In this document: positions 8,028 to 20,515 of the stretch, piece by piece
Layout of the letters: each line of letters begins with the position of its first letter
Position numbering within the stretch: the stretch's first letter is position 1
NCBI RefSeq assembly: GCF_001468085.1
Contig: NZ_LNZB01000051.1
Coordinates: forward strand, 244,583-308,582
Reading direction: 5' to 3'
Source of the DNA: Legionella waltersii
GTDB lineage: Bacteria; Pseudomonadota; Gammaproteobacteria; Legionellales; Legionellaceae
Length of the DNA: 64,000 bases
The notes under the pieces: generated by a model
What the model was told of the DNA's origin: nothing
What the model saw: the letters and a program-made list of their open reading frames with translations, nothing else
The model's database searches: none
Translations under genes and position numbers: made by a program

Positions 8028-10262
8028 CACAGGGGCTGTAACCTCTAACTCAGTGACATTCTGCAACCCTCTAGGTAAGCGATTCCCCCGTCGGCCTCTG
8101 TCACCCTTATAATGCAGTAGATCATCACCCTTTAACGTAAAATGTCGTTTACCAGCATGGACAGTTAGTGAGTCGTCTATGGACAAAACTTGAATAGCCA
8201 CTACGTACTCTTCTCGTGTAGATGCTTTACTGGCAGGGATACTTATCAGTTTATTTCCTTTGCCTCTTGCTAGTTCAGGCAATTCGTGAATAGGAAATAT
8301 CAATAAACGACCAACGTTTGTCGCGCAAGCAACCAATAAATCACTGTCCTTAGTTAATAATCGTGGCGGCAAAACATTGCTATTTTTCAAAAGCTTGATG
8401 CATGCTTTTCCATTGCGATTTTTTACATACAGATCAGAAATTTTTGCAACAAATCCATATCCTGCATCGCTTGCTAACAGTAGTTTTTGCTCGGGCTCTC
8501 CTCCAGAGATCGCTTGAAATAATACTCCTTCAGCAGGATTTAATTTGCCTGTTAATGGTTCACCTTGTCCACGTGCCGAAGGCAGCGAGTGACCTGGTAA
8601 AGAATATACTTTGCCTTCCTCATCAAAGAATAAGATTTGCTGGTTGGTTCGTGCAAATGCTTGTGCCTTGAACTCGTCACCAGCCTTGTAACTTAATTCT
8701 CTACCCTCTATATCATGTCCTTTCCCAGCACGAATCCAGCCATTTTTTGACAACACGACAGTGATTGGTTCATTGGGGAGAATATCCTCTTCTTTTAGTG
8801 CTTGAGCCTCTTCCCTGACTATTATCGGTGAACGTCTAGGATCACCAAACGCGTCTCTATCTCTAGCTATCTCTTCTTTTACTAATTTGCGTAAGAGTAG
8901 GTCGCTTGCTAATGTTTTTTGTAAACCATCCCTTTCTGCGCTAAGCTCATCCAACTCGCCTCTTAGTTTTATTTCTTCTAGTTTTGCTAAATGACGCAAT
9001 TTCATATCTAGAATTGCCTCAGCCTGACGCTCTGATAAATTAAATCTAGACATCAAACTTTGCTTAGGATGCTCCTCTTCTCGAATAATCGCGATGACCT
9101 CATCAATATTTAAATAGGCAGTGATTAATCCTTCAAGAATATGAATACGTTCTAATACCTTAGCTAATCTAAACTCAAGACGCTTTCTTACTGTTATTAA
9201 TCGATAGCTAAGCCACTCATTCAGTATGCAAAGCAAACCTTTTACCTTTGGCTTACCGTCTAGACCTATCATATTAAAATTAATGCGATAGCTTTTTTCA
9301 AGATCTGTAGTCGCAAATAAATGAGACATTAAACCATCAATGTCAACTCGATTTGATCGAGGAATAATAACAAGCCGAGTAGGGTGCTCATGGTCAGACT
9401 CGTCACGAAGGTCCTCAACCATTGGCAATTTCTTTTGCTGCATTTGCTGTGCAATTTGCTCAATAATTTTTGCTCCAGACACTTGATAGGGTAATGAGGT
9501 AATTACGATGTTTTGATCTTCTTGAATATATATGGCTCTCATTTTTATGGAGCCATTCCCTGATTCATACACCGCTTGGATTGTCTCTTGTGATGTAATT
9601 ATTTCCGCTTCTGTAGGAAAATCTGGCCCTTTCACATAGTCGCAGATAGATTGCAGATCTGCCCGCGGGTTATCCAGTAAATGGATGCACGCATTAGCTA
9701 TCTCAGTCAGGTTATGAGGCAAAATATCTGATGCCATTCCAACGGCTATTCCTGTTGCTCCATTCAGCAAAATATTGGGTAGACGGGCAGGGAGTAGAGA
9801 TGGCTCTAGAAGAGTTCCGTCAAAATTATCGACCCAATCAACGGTGCCTTGTTGAAGCTCTTCCAGTAAGACCTCAGCGTATTTTGATAGCCTCGCCTCG
9901 GTATAGCGCATTGCGGCAAATGATTTTGGGTCATCCGGCGATCCCCAATTTCCTTGGCCATCAACAAATGGATATCGATAAGAAAATGGCTGCGCCATCA
10001 ATACCATTGCTTCATAACATGCACTGTCACCGTGTGGATGAAATTTTCCAAGCACATCTCCAACTGTACGTGCAGATTTTTTATGTTTAGCAGTTGCCTT
10101 TAATCCTAATTCAGACATCGCATACACGATTCGTCTTTGAACAGGTTTTAATCCATCGGCAATGTGTGGTAACGCTCTGTCAAGAATGACATACATGGAA
10201 TAATCTAAGTAGGCTTTCTCAGTAAACTCAGTTAGAGGCTTTTTTTCTATCACTTCAGTCAT
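8019..10262 (-). CDS. parC: DNA topoisomerase IV subunit A
   Basis: ParC breaks and rejoins DNA in the ParC2ParE2 enzyme that decatenates daughter chromosomes. The protein has 747 residues and starts [20 protein letters not shown], close to the usual ParC N-terminus. The catalytic tyrosine is Tyr120 in AAMRYTEAR. Ser80 and Glu84 in the quinolone-resistance region ([10 protein letters not shown]) have the residues found in sensitive strains, in E. coli numbering. The C-terminal beta-pinwheel is short and lacks a GyrA box, which separates it from GyrA. parE is not in the window. The stop codon lies in the terminal repeat of the palindromic element downstream. The gap upstream (10263-10582) carries two DnaA-box-like sites. 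Confidence 0.97.
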   Translation of the reverse strand: MTEVIEKKPLTEFTEKAYLDYSMYVILDRALPHIADGLKPVQRRIVYAMSELGLKATAKHKKSARTVGDVLGKFHPHGDSACYEAMVLMAQPFSYRYPFVDGQGNWGSPDDPKSFAAMRYTEARLSKYAEVLLEELQQGTVDWVDNFDGTLLEPSLLPARLPNILLNGATGIAVGMASDILPHNLTEIANACIHLLDNPRADLQSICDYVKGPDFPTEAEIITSQETIQAVYESGNGSIKMRAIYIQEDQNIVITSLPYQVSGAKIIEQIAQQMQQKKLPMVEDLRDESDHEHPTRLVIIPRSNRVDIDGLMSHLFATTDLEKSYRINFNMIGLDGKPKVKGLLCILNEWLSYRLITVRKRLEFRLAKVLERIHILEGLITAYLNIDEVIAIIREEEHPKQSLMSRFNLSERQAEAILDMKLRHLAKLEEIKLRGELDELSAERDGLQKTLASDLLLRKLVKEEIARDRDAFGDPRRSPIIVREEAQALKEEDILPNEPITVVLSKNGWIRAGKGHDIEGRELSYKAGDEFKAQAFARTNQQILFFDEEGKVYSLPGHSLPSARGQGEPLTGKLNPAEGVLFQAISGGEPEQKLLLASDAGYGFVAKISDLYVKNRNGKACIKLLKNSNVLPPRLLTKDSDLLVACATNVGRLLIFPIHELPELARGKGNKLISIPASKASTREEYVVAIQVLSIDDSLTVHAGKRHFTLKGDDLLHYKGDRGRRGNRLPRGLQNVTELEVTAPVEK

Positions 10263-10376
10263 AACCTAATATTGGGTTAGTTTTATAATATGTTCATCGT
10301 AGTGAATACGATTGAACAATGCAAAGGTATTTTACCAGAATACTCATCATGATAGAAATCTACCCATAATGTTGCC

Positions 10377-10385
10377 TGTGCATAA
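10377..10385 (-). promoter_or_regulatory. DnaA-box-like site 1
   Basis: Read on the minus strand this is TTATGCACA, matching the DnaA consensus TTATNCACA. It lies 115 bases upstream of the parC start. Apart from this box and a second at 10482, the 320-base gap between parC and atpC holds only a hairpin near 10545. Confidence 0.45.
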
Positions 10386-10481
10386 CTTTTAATTACATAC
10401 AAGCGCCTCATGGTTTTATATTTTAACTTATTGAAAATATTATGTTTTTAGCGTTCTGCTTTACAATTAGAATTTATTATC

Positions 10482-10490
10482 TGTGGATAA
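10482..10490 (-). promoter_or_regulatory. DnaA-box-like site 2
   Basis: Read on the minus strand this is TTATCCACA, the strongest DnaA box sequence. It has the same orientation as the box at 10377 and the two share flanking bases (ATAACTTT follows on the plus strand in both). Its role is unknown; it is about 21 kb from the presumed origin. Confidence 0.45.
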
Positions 10491-10544
10491 CTTTGTGAAT
10501 TAGATCTTGATAGAGTGATGTAAGTGTATGTATTTTAATGAGTT

Positions 10545-10573
10545 AAGCCCAGTATAAATTCATACTTGGGCTT
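10545..10573 (-). terminator. Hairpin after the atp operon
   Basis: AAGCCCAGTAT at 10545-10555 pairs with ATACTTGGGCTT at 10562-10573, with one bulged base. It starts ten bases past the atpC stop in the direction of transcription. No clear U tract follows on the minus strand, so terminator function is probable rather than certain. Confidence 0.45.
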
Positions 10574-10582
10574 TTAGGGGTA

Positions 10583-11005
10583 CTACTTTATCTTCTTTCT
10601 CACTTTTTGAATTGCTCTAATTTGAGCGACAGCACGAGCAAGCTCTGCTGCAGCTAAAGAGTAATCAATTTCTCCGCTCTTGTTCGCTATAGCGGCTTCG
10701 GCTTTAGCTTTTGCGCTTAGTGCTGCAGCTTCATCTAGATGATCAGCCCTTTCAACAACATCAGCAAGAACCGTAACGCAATGGGGTTGAACCTCTAACA
10801 TTCCACCTTGTACGTAATACACTTCTTCAGCACCACCTTGCAAGGTCAATCTGATCTCACCAGGTCTCAAAACAGTTAGTAATGGTGCATGACCAGGTAC
10901 TATACCGACTTCACCAAGCTCCCCAGTAGCAACCACCATCTCTACTAAACCAGAGAAAATTTCTCTTTCAGCACTGACGATGTCCAAGTGCGTTGTAATA
11001 GTCAT
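10583..11005 (-). CDS. atpC: ATP synthase F1 epsilon subunit
   Basis: Epsilon is part of the central stalk and regulates ATP hydrolysis. The ATG at 11005 ([19 protein letters not shown]) gives 140 residues and is preceded by GAGG about eight bases upstream. An in-frame ATG at 11020 would overlap the atpD stop and add five residues, and looks less likely. The N-terminal beta-sandwich has [16 protein letters not shown], and the C-terminal helical pair ends in [11 protein letters not shown]. It is the last gene of the atp operon. Confidence 0.95.
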   Translation of the reverse strand: MTITTHLDIVSAEREIFSGLVEMVVATGELGEVGIVPGHAPLLTVLRPGEIRLTLQGGAEEVYYVQGGMLEVQPHCVTVLADVVERADHLDEAAALSAKAKAEAAIANKSGEIDYSLAAAELARAVAQIRAIQKVRKKIK

Positions 11006-11016
11006 GTCATCTTGCC

Positions 11017-13271
<2,255 letters not shown>

Positions 13272-13362
13272 TTCTCTTTGCCTTATCTATTTTATAGGCC
13301 GCAACTTTTGCAGGTCACGGCCATTTCTAGCTTATGTATCAAGTTCAGGCTTAATGTAATAA

Positions 13363-14916
13363 CTACCAACTGCCTGTGCTTTTAAATTCTTCAACCGCTT
13401 TCTTCAATTTTGCTTCAATGTCACTGTCATAGCCACCAGCTTCATTGATATCTTGTAATAATGCAGCATGCGTACTTCTCATGTAATCATGAAGAGAGGC
13501 TTCAAATGATCCAATTTCATTGACTGGAACATCATCTAAATACCCTTTCTCAACGACAAATAAGCTCACACCCATTTCTGCAACGGTCAATGGTGCGTAT
13601 TGCTTTTGCTTCATCAACTCTGTAATACGTTGACCGCGCTCTAACTGTTTTCTTGTTGCATCATCTAAGTCTGATGCAAATTGCGAGAACGCTTCCAATT
13701 CGCGGAATTGCGCAAGTGCAAGACGTGTTCCACCACCAAGCTTCTTCATGATCTTTGTTTGTGCAGCACCACCAACCCTTGATACCGATAAACCTGAGTT
13801 AATTGCAGGTCGAACGCCTGAGTTAAATAAATCAACATCAAGGAAAATCTGGCCGTCAGTAATCGAAATTACGTTGGTTGGTACGAATGCCGATACGTCA
13901 CCTGCTTGAGTTTCAATCACTGGTAACGCGGTCAATGATCCAGTTTTTCCTTTAACTTCACCCTTAGTGAGTTTTTCAACTTCTTCCGCATTAATTCTTG
14001 CTGCTCTTTCCAGTAACCGTGAATGCAAATAGAAAATATCTCCAGGGTAAGCTTCACGACCTGGGGGCCTTCTTAATAGAAGAGAAATTTGACGGTATGC
14101 CCAGGCTTGTTTCGTTAAATCATCATAAACAATCAGCGCATCTTCACCACGCTCCATGAAATATTCACCCATTGAGCAACCAGAGTAGGGGGCAATAAAT
14201 TGAAGTGCAGCAGAATCAGAAGCACCTGCAACAACCACAATGGTATGCTCTAAAGCACCATGCTCTTCTAATTTTCTAACGATAGACGCAACAGACGATG
14301 CTTTTTGACCGATTGCTACGTAGATACATTTAACACCAGTACCTTTTTGATTAATAATCGCATCAATTGCAATAGCAGTTTTACCCGTCTGTCTATCACC
14401 AATGATCAGCTCACGTTGCCCGCGACCAACCGGAATCATAGCGTCAATGGCCTTTAATCCTGTTTGTACAGGTTGATCAACTGATTTACGGGAGATAACA
14501 CCAGGCGCAACTTTCTCGATTGGAGACATTCCAGAGGATTGAATTGGTCCTTTACCGTCGATAGGATTACCAAGAGCGTCAACAACACGACCAAGTAACC
14601 CATGACCAACAGGTACTTCCAGTATGCGACCGGTACATTTACCTTTCTGCCCTTCAGCTAGAGTTGAAGAATCCCCAAGAATTACAGCACCAACTGAATC
14701 TCTTTCTAAGTTAAGAGCTAGGCCATACACACCACCTGGGAACTCAATCATTTCACCTGCCATCACATCGGCAAGACCATGCAAACGTACGATACCGTCT
14801 TTTAAACTAACAATGGTACCTTCATTTCTTGCTTCAGAAACCACACTGAACTTATCGATTTTCTTTCTGATTAATTCACTGATTTCAGAAGGGTTTAAGG
14901 CTACTTGTTCTGACAT
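13363..14916 (-). CDS. atpA: ATP synthase F1 alpha subunit
   Basis: Alpha forms the non-catalytic nucleotide sites of F1. The 517-residue protein has Walker A GDRQTGKT at residues 173-180 and the alpha-specific arginine-finger region ([10 protein letters not shown]). It ends in EEFKSTGSW, close to other gammaproteobacterial alpha subunits. The gap to atpH is 18 bases. Confidence 0.98.
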   Translation of the reverse strand: MSEQVALNPSEISELIRKKIDKFSVVSEARNEGTIVSLKDGIVRLHGLADVMAGEMIEFPGGVYGLALNLERDSVGAVILGDSSTLAEGQKGKCTGRILEVPVGHGLLGRVVDALGNPIDGKGPIQSSGMSPIEKVAPGVISRKSVDQPVQTGLKAIDAMIPVGRGQRELIIGDRQTGKTAIAIDAIINQKGTGVKCIYVAIGQKASSVASIVRKLEEHGALEHTIVVVAGASDSAALQFIAPYSGCSMGEYFMERGEDALIVYDDLTKQAWAYRQISLLLRRPPGREAYPGDIFYLHSRLLERAARINAEEVEKLTKGEVKGKTGSLTALPVIETQAGDVSAFVPTNVISITDGQIFLDVDLFNSGVRPAINSGLSVSRVGGAAQTKIMKKLGGGTRLALAQFRELEAFSQFASDLDDATRKQLERGQRITELMKQKQYAPLTVAEMGVSLFVVEKGYLDDVPVNEIGSFEASLHDYMRSTHAALLQDINEAGGYDSDIEAKLKKAVEEFKSTGSW

Positions 14917-14934
14917 GGATACTATCCTCTAAAA

Positions 14935-15477
14935 TTAAGCGGCTAAGTTGGTGCTAAGCATATTAAGCTTACCACGCACTGTACCATCGATAACTAAATC
15001 TCCTGCTCGGATTAATGCACCACCTAGCAGAGAGTGATCAATACTTATTTGTAACGAAACTTTTCGTTTCAACTTATTACTTAATGTGTCACACAGCTTT
15101 TGTTGCTGGGATGAACTGAGTTCTGAAAAACTGATTACATCGACTTCTAGAATTTTCTCTTGTTCTGATTTATAGATTTCATACAAGGCCTTAATTTCAG
15201 GCAATAATAACAATCTTTTATTATGAGTAAGAAGTTGAATCAAATTATTTAGCGCTTCTTGCTTTTTAAAATTGGCCTCAGCCACCGATTGCAAGAGCTC
15301 AATTTGTTGCTCTTCGGTAGAAGCAGGGTTTTCAATGAAACTAGAAGCTTCTTGGGTTAAAACTGTTATAGCTAGCAAAGTAAGATATTTTGACCATTCA
15401 CTCAGTTTATTTTCACTGAGTGCGTATTCAAATATTGCCTTTGCATAGGGTCTTGCAATGGTTGTGCTATCTGACAT
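14935..15477 (-). CDS. atpH: ATP synthase F1 delta subunit
   Basis: Delta joins F1 to the peripheral stalk. The start at 15477 ([20 protein letters not shown]) gives 180 residues with the family's RPYAKAIFE motif at once; a start at 15492 adds five residues and would overlap the end of atpF. The C-terminal [20 protein letters not shown] is the other conserved block. Confidence 0.95.
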   Translation of the reverse strand: MSDSTTIARPYAKAIFEYALSENKLSEWSKYLTLLAITVLTQEASSFIENPASTEEQQIELLQSVAEANFKKQEALNNLIQLLTHNKRLLLLPEIKALYEIYKSEQEKILEVDVISFSELSSSQQQKLCDTLSNKLKRKVSLQISIDHSLLGGALIRAGDLVIDGTVRGKLNMLSTNLAA

Positions 15478-15478
15478 A

Positions 15479-15949
15479 TCAAATCTCTTCAATCAAGTTA
15501 TCTAATAAAGCACTGTTTGCTTTTGCGTCTACTTCTCTCATGAGAATTTTCTCAGCACCAGTAATTGCTAATTTTGCAACTTGTTTGCGTAGCTCTTCAC
15601 GTGCATGATTGACCTGCTGGGCAATTTGTTCCTGAGCAATTTTCGCTTGAATTTGAGCCTCACGCTTTGCTGCTTCTTTGGCTTCTTCGATAATCTGTGC
15701 AGCTCGTTTATTGGCTTTATCGATTATATCAGCTGATTGTGCTTTAGCTTGTTTTAGTTCATCTTTAACTCGATGCTGGGCTAGTTCAAGCTCTTTGCGT
15801 CCTTTTTCTGCTGCAGCTAAACCATCAGCGATTTTATCTTGTCTTTCTTCCAGCGCTTTAGCCAATGGAGGCCAAACTAATTTCATTGTAAATAGCACAA
15901 ATGCAGCAAAAACTAACATTTGCACTACTAAAGTAAGATTAATTTCCAA
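15479..15949 (-). CDS. atpF: ATP synthase Fo b subunit
   Basis: The b dimer is the peripheral stator stalk. The 156-residue protein has one N-terminal membrane helix (about residues 5-25, ending MKLVWPPL) and then a long charged, alanine-rich coiled coil. This is the normal length and layout for the family. Confidence 0.96.
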   Translation of the reverse strand: MEINLTLVVQMLVFAAFVLFTMKLVWPPLAKALEERQDKIADGLAAAEKGRKELELAQHRVKDELKQAKAQSADIIDKANKRAAQIIEEAKEAAKREAQIQAKIAQEQIAQQVNHAREELRKQVAKLAITGAEKILMREVDAKANSALLDNLIEEI

Positions 15950-16000
15950 AGTTTCTTCTCCTGCAACAATTAGGGCGCACAGCGCCCAATTTATCTCTTA

Positions 16001-16306
<306 letters not shown>

Positions 16307-16314
16307 TTAAATGG

Positions 16315-17539
<1,225 letters not shown>

Positions 17540-17565
17540 ATATTCACCTACAATTCAACGCGCGA

Positions 17566-17594
17566 ATTATAAATTAAACAATAATATTTAGCAA
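17566..17594 (-). promoter_or_regulatory. Putative promoter of the atp operon
   Basis: On the minus strand TTGCTA (17594-17589) and a perfect TATAAT (17571-17566) are separated by exactly 17 bases, and lie 27-55 bases upstream of the atpI start. This is the only good sigma-70 match seen upstream of atpI. Confidence 0.6.
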
Positions 17595-17668
17595 CGCATT
17601 ACTGACATTTCACCCTTAATGCTAGTTTGTTACTCTTTTTGGGTGAAGTTATTCACAATTTTTCCTGT

Positions 17669-17740
17669 CAGGACTTATGGGTCCTGGTTTACAACCTCGT
17701 TCGAAGATCCTGGATATAGCCAGCTCTTTAATAAGTCCTG
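17669..17740. repeat. Short spaced inverted repeat upstream of atpI
   Basis: CAGGACTTAT at 17669-17678 is repeated inverted at 17731-17740, with a further AGGA/TCCT pairing near the left arm. It lies in the 328-base gap between atpI and a small rightward gene. Apart from this repeat and the atp promoter the gap shows nothing else. Confidence 0.35.
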
Positions 17741-17867
17741 AGAATAAGATTTTTATCATGCAATCCCTGCGACCACTTATTTAAGGGCTATAATTAGTAA
17801 GGAATGGTTTAATTTTGATCACCTCTATTAAACCAGTGTCTTTCAAACCGCGAGTAAGGATTTAAAC

Positions 17868-18113
17868 ATGTCTGAAAAATTACAACATACCGCAGCTAGA
17901 CTGCAAGAAAGAATGAATAACCGATACAACGATGGATTACATCACAAACACAACAAAAATCACCTCTCCTTTAGAAAACACTTTAGATCGCACCCTTGCC
18001 AATTAGTGAATAATAAGAACGATGAAGACCTTGTTAATGGCTCAACAGGTTCACTTAGAGAATTTAACTTAAGAAAATTGCGTAAACGACTGGATAAAGG
18101 TCGCATCCATTGA
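17868..18113 (+). CDS. Small basic hypothetical protein
   Basis: The 81-residue product is very rich in His, Lys, Arg and Asn (HHKHNKNHLSFRKHFRSH near 25-42) and has no signal peptide or recognised domain. TAAGGA lies about eight bases before the ATG and could serve as a ribosome binding site. A hairpin follows 56 bases after the stop. It does not overlap another gene. It may be a real small gene, but nothing beyond open frame, start signal and context supports it. Confidence 0.45.
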   Translation: MSEKLQHTAARLQERMNNRYNDGLHHKHNKNHLSFRKHFRSHPCQLVNNKNDEDLVNGSTGSLREFNLRKLRKRLDKGRIH

Positions 18114-18168
18114 TAGAGTATAAGTATCCTACCAGGTTAGCCACTTCCTGGATTGGACGTGCAGCCAT

Positions 18169-18190
18169 TGGCCTGATTTTAATCAGGCCA
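18169..18190. terminator. Hairpin between convergent genes
   Basis: TGGCCTGA at 18169-18176 and TCAGGCCA at 18183-18190 form a perfect 8-bp stem around TTTTAA. The right arm includes the stop codon of the leftward BON-domain gene. It could terminate transcription from both sides. Confidence 0.5.
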
Positions 18191-18770
18191 TGTTCGATTT
18201 AGGCTGATAGGTAAAGTAGTTCATTAACTTTACGACTTTAACGACACCATTCGTGTTTCTTGCAATGTAGACAACTTTTTTTGCTTCTTCGGGTCTAACA
18301 TCGCCCATCAAATAAACAACGTTATCGGAAGTGACTACTTTAAACGCGTTAGGATCGATTGAATCATCTGCAAAAATTTTACTTCTGATCTTAGTGGTGA
18401 TCCATGTGTCCTGTGCTGAGTTCGAGCCCATTTGCGCGATACGAACTTTATTGTATAAATGCCTATACCCTTTAAGTTTACTTAATCTGGAAAGCAGTTC
18501 GTCGAAGTACTCTTGATCTGGAACATGCCCAGCTATTAGTAGATCCTTATTAAAGACCGCATAATCCAGTGCACATGCTGAGTTTTTGAAGGTCTGCTTT
18601 TCAGCCAGTGCATTATTTAGTTCAACAAGTAAGTGATAGTCGTCTAATTTTTTATAGACGTTGTGACGATCATAAACCAAGTTGGCACCGGTCCAAACAG
18701 CACCAACACAGCCTGTCAAGCATGTCGATAGAATGATTACTGCAAAAATTAAACATCCCTGTTTTAACAT
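18183..18770 (-). CDS. BON-domain lipoprotein, second copy next to dolP
   Basis: The protein has 195 residues, a lipoprotein signal peptide (STCLTGC, lipidated Cys at 21) and a C-terminal BON domain (about 120-190: KVVTSDNVVYLMGDVRPEEAKKVVYIARNTNGVVKVV). The first BON copy (about 65-115) is degenerate. It starts one base after the dolP stop, and the two proteins have the same layout, so they look like a tandem duplication that has diverged. BON domains bind phospholipid or envelope surfaces, so the likely site is the inner leaflet of the outer membrane. Confidence 0.88.
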   Translation of the reverse strand: MLKQGCLIFAVIILSTCLTGCVGAVWTGANLVYDRHNVYKKLDDYHLLVELNNALAEKQTFKNSACALDYAVFNKDLLIAGHVPDQEYFDELLSRLSKLKGYRHLYNKVRIAQMGSNSAQDTWITTKIRSKIFADDSIDPNAFKVVTSDNVVYLMGDVRPEEAKKVVYIARNTNGVVKVVKLMNYFTYQPKSNMA

Positions 18771-18771
18771 G

Positions 18772-19344
18772 TTATCGAATGTACTGGAAAATTTTTACAA
18801 CTTTTCTGACCCCACTAATTCGTCTTGCGACATCCACTGCTAAAGAAGCCTGTTCATCTGAAACAATACCCATGAGGTAAACCACACCATTTTCTGTGAC
18901 TATTCGGATTGATCCAGACTCTAGACCTTTTTTGGCCAGCATACTGCTTCTAACTTGGCTTGTAATTACACTGTCCTTCGTTCTTTGAGTCAATGGAATG
19001 GGGTTACCAATTGTGACTTCATCATATACTCTTTTCACTTCAGGAGTATTATGTGCAATACGTTCTGCAAGAACTCTCGTTGATGCAGTTGGCGTTTGAC
19101 CAACAAGCAGAATAATGCGATTAAAACTGGTTACTAGAATTCTAGAGTCTGCAAACTGGGGGTTTCTAACAATCGACTTATGGATGACATGAAACAACCG
19201 AGCATCTGCCTCCATGCTACTAACACTTCTTTTATCATAGACTAATCCAGCAGCAGCTCCAGCAACAACAGCGGCTACACAACCTGTTAGTAACGCACCC
19301 ATAAACGCGATTGCAATTGACTTAACTTTTAAATTTGTCTTCAT
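18772..19344 (-). CDS. dolP: Dual BON-domain outer-membrane lipoprotein (DolP/YraP)
   Basis: The 190-residue protein has a lipobox (ALLTGC, Cys at about residue 22) followed by two BON domains (about 45-115 and 120-190), the DolP layout. In E. coli DolP binds anionic phospholipid and helps outer-membrane integrity. The order lpoA-yraN-diaA-dolP is the conserved E. coli yraM-yraN-diaA-yraP cluster. Confidence 0.92.
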   Translation of the reverse strand: MKTNLKVKSIAIAFMGALLTGCVAAVVAGAAAGLVYDKRSVSSMEADARLFHVIHKSIVRNPQFADSRILVTSFNRIILLVGQTPTASTRVLAERIAHNTPEVKRVYDEVTIGNPIPLTQRTKDSVITSQVRSSMLAKKGLESGSIRIVTENGVVYLMGIVSDEQASLAVDVARRISGVRKVVKIFQYIR

Positions 19345-19347
19345 TTT

Positions 19348-19983
19348 TTATCCTAATAACTGGCCAAACAAGGACTGATCGATTAAATCACAAAATCCGT
19401 TCAATATGAACAGATGTAACTCTCTAATTAACGCTGAATTATCTGAAGCTACTCTGATTTCAATATCCTCCGGACCTAAATGATTCGCTAATACCCCACC
19501 GTCTCTACCACTCAAAGCGATAGTGTCTATCCCTCTTTCATTCGCGGCGTGTAATGCTGACAGCATACTGTCTGAGTTGCCAGTGGTTGTTAATAAAATC
19601 AACACATCTTGTTCATGCCCTAGTGCTTGAATTTGTCGAGCAAATACTTGTCCATAATGATGTTCATTAGCAAATGAACTAAGACATGCTGAATCACCAC
19701 TCAGATTAATTAAAGGTAGAGGAGGTCTCTCAACCTCAAAACGATTCAACATACTGCTTGCAAAATGCATGCAATTTGCACTAGATCCACCGTTTCCACA
19801 AATAAATAGCTTTCCATCATTCAATAAGCAGTTCACCAATAGTTTGCCTGCCTTGGCAATTAGTTCCGATAATGCGTCAGCTGCAGCAATTTTAGCCTCT
19901 ATGTTCAGTCCAAAAAGATGTCTAATTCTCTCTACCATTTGCGTCATAGTAATACTCATTTTTGTATTTAAAATCGCAACCAT
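19348..19983 (-). CDS. diaA: SIS-domain protein, DiaA type
   Basis: DiaA binds DnaA and helps timely initiation in E. coli; its fold is that of the GmhA phosphoheptose isomerases. The SIS domain shows FICGNGGSSANCMHFASSMLNRF (about residues 57-79) and TTGNSDS (about 132-138). RFEVERPPLP and the ending DLIDQSLFG favour DiaA over GmhA, as does the yraN/lpoA context. In-frame ATGs at 19983, 19959 and 19947 are all possible starts and none has a strong ribosome binding site. Confidence 0.87.
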   Translation of the reverse strand: MVAILNTKMSITMTQMVERIRHLFGLNIEAKIAAADALSELIAKAGKLLVNCLLNDGKLFICGNGGSSANCMHFASSMLNRFEVERPPLPLINLSGDSACLSSFANEHHYGQVFARQIQALGHEQDVLILLTTTGNSDSMLSALHAANERGIDTIALSGRDGGVLANHLGPEDIEIRVASDNSALIRELHLFILNGFCDLIDQSLFGQLLG

Positions 19984-20005
19984 TCATTCTAATTTAGCAA
20001 GTACA

Positions 20006-20107
20006 AATCCGAGCCGTTCCCGTTAGGGAGTGGAGCAGTCAGCGGTGAACACCCATACTACGTGTACTCTCAAAAGTTCCGCTTCCTTAGGGTTCGCCGC
20101 TCGGATT
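20006..20107. repeat. Palindromic repeat element, short copy C
   Basis: This 102-base unit is bounded by 9-bp inverted repeats (AATCCGAGC at 20006-20014, complement at 20099-20107). Its reverse complement matches the right end of copy B (about 46850-46928), including GCGGAACTTTTGA, GTAGTAT, and CTGCTCC followed by CTCCCT. It sits between diaA and yraN within the envelope gene cluster. Confidence 0.65.
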
Positions 20108-20135
20108 GATATTGAGCAATTCAGGTGAATAGTTA

Positions 20136-20489
20136 CTAAAAATCGTCTCTAAATGCATCCTTTAGCCATGTCACATTTCCTGAACGTCCGTCTATACTGA
20201 TAACATCAAAACGAATAGGGTGTTTTTCAGCTAAACGGAATTGAGTAAGATAATGCTGTGTGGCAGTCATTATTTTTTTCTGTTTAGAATAAGTGATACT
20301 CTCAATACCCCCACCATACTCATTTCGCTTACGGGAACGAACTTCAATAAAAACCAAATACTGCCCATCGCGCATGATTAAATCAATCTCGCCCATTCGG
20401 CATCGATAATTCTGTAAAATCAAGGCAAGCCCCTTTTCTTCCAAGAAAACGAGGGCTTTATGTTCTGCCTGCTTTCCGAGCTCAAGCAT
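20136..20489 (-). CDS. yraN: YraN/UPF0102 family endonuclease-like protein
   Basis: The 117-residue protein has the restriction-endonuclease-like signature: GxxAE near the start (GKQAEHKALVFLEEKG), then GEIDLIMRDGQYLVFIEVRSR, giving E-D-ExK-type positions with R in place of K. Its role is undefined, possibly in DNA repair or recombination. It lies next to lpoA, as in E. coli. Confidence 0.92.
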   Translation of the reverse strand: MLELGKQAEHKALVFLEEKGLALILQNYRCRMGEIDLIMRDGQYLVFIEVRSRKRNEYGGGIESITYSKQKKIMTATQHYLTQFRLAEKHPIRFDVISIDGRSGNVTWLKDAFRDDF

Positions 20490-20515
20490 GAAAAATTCCT
20501 AAACCATCCCAATTT

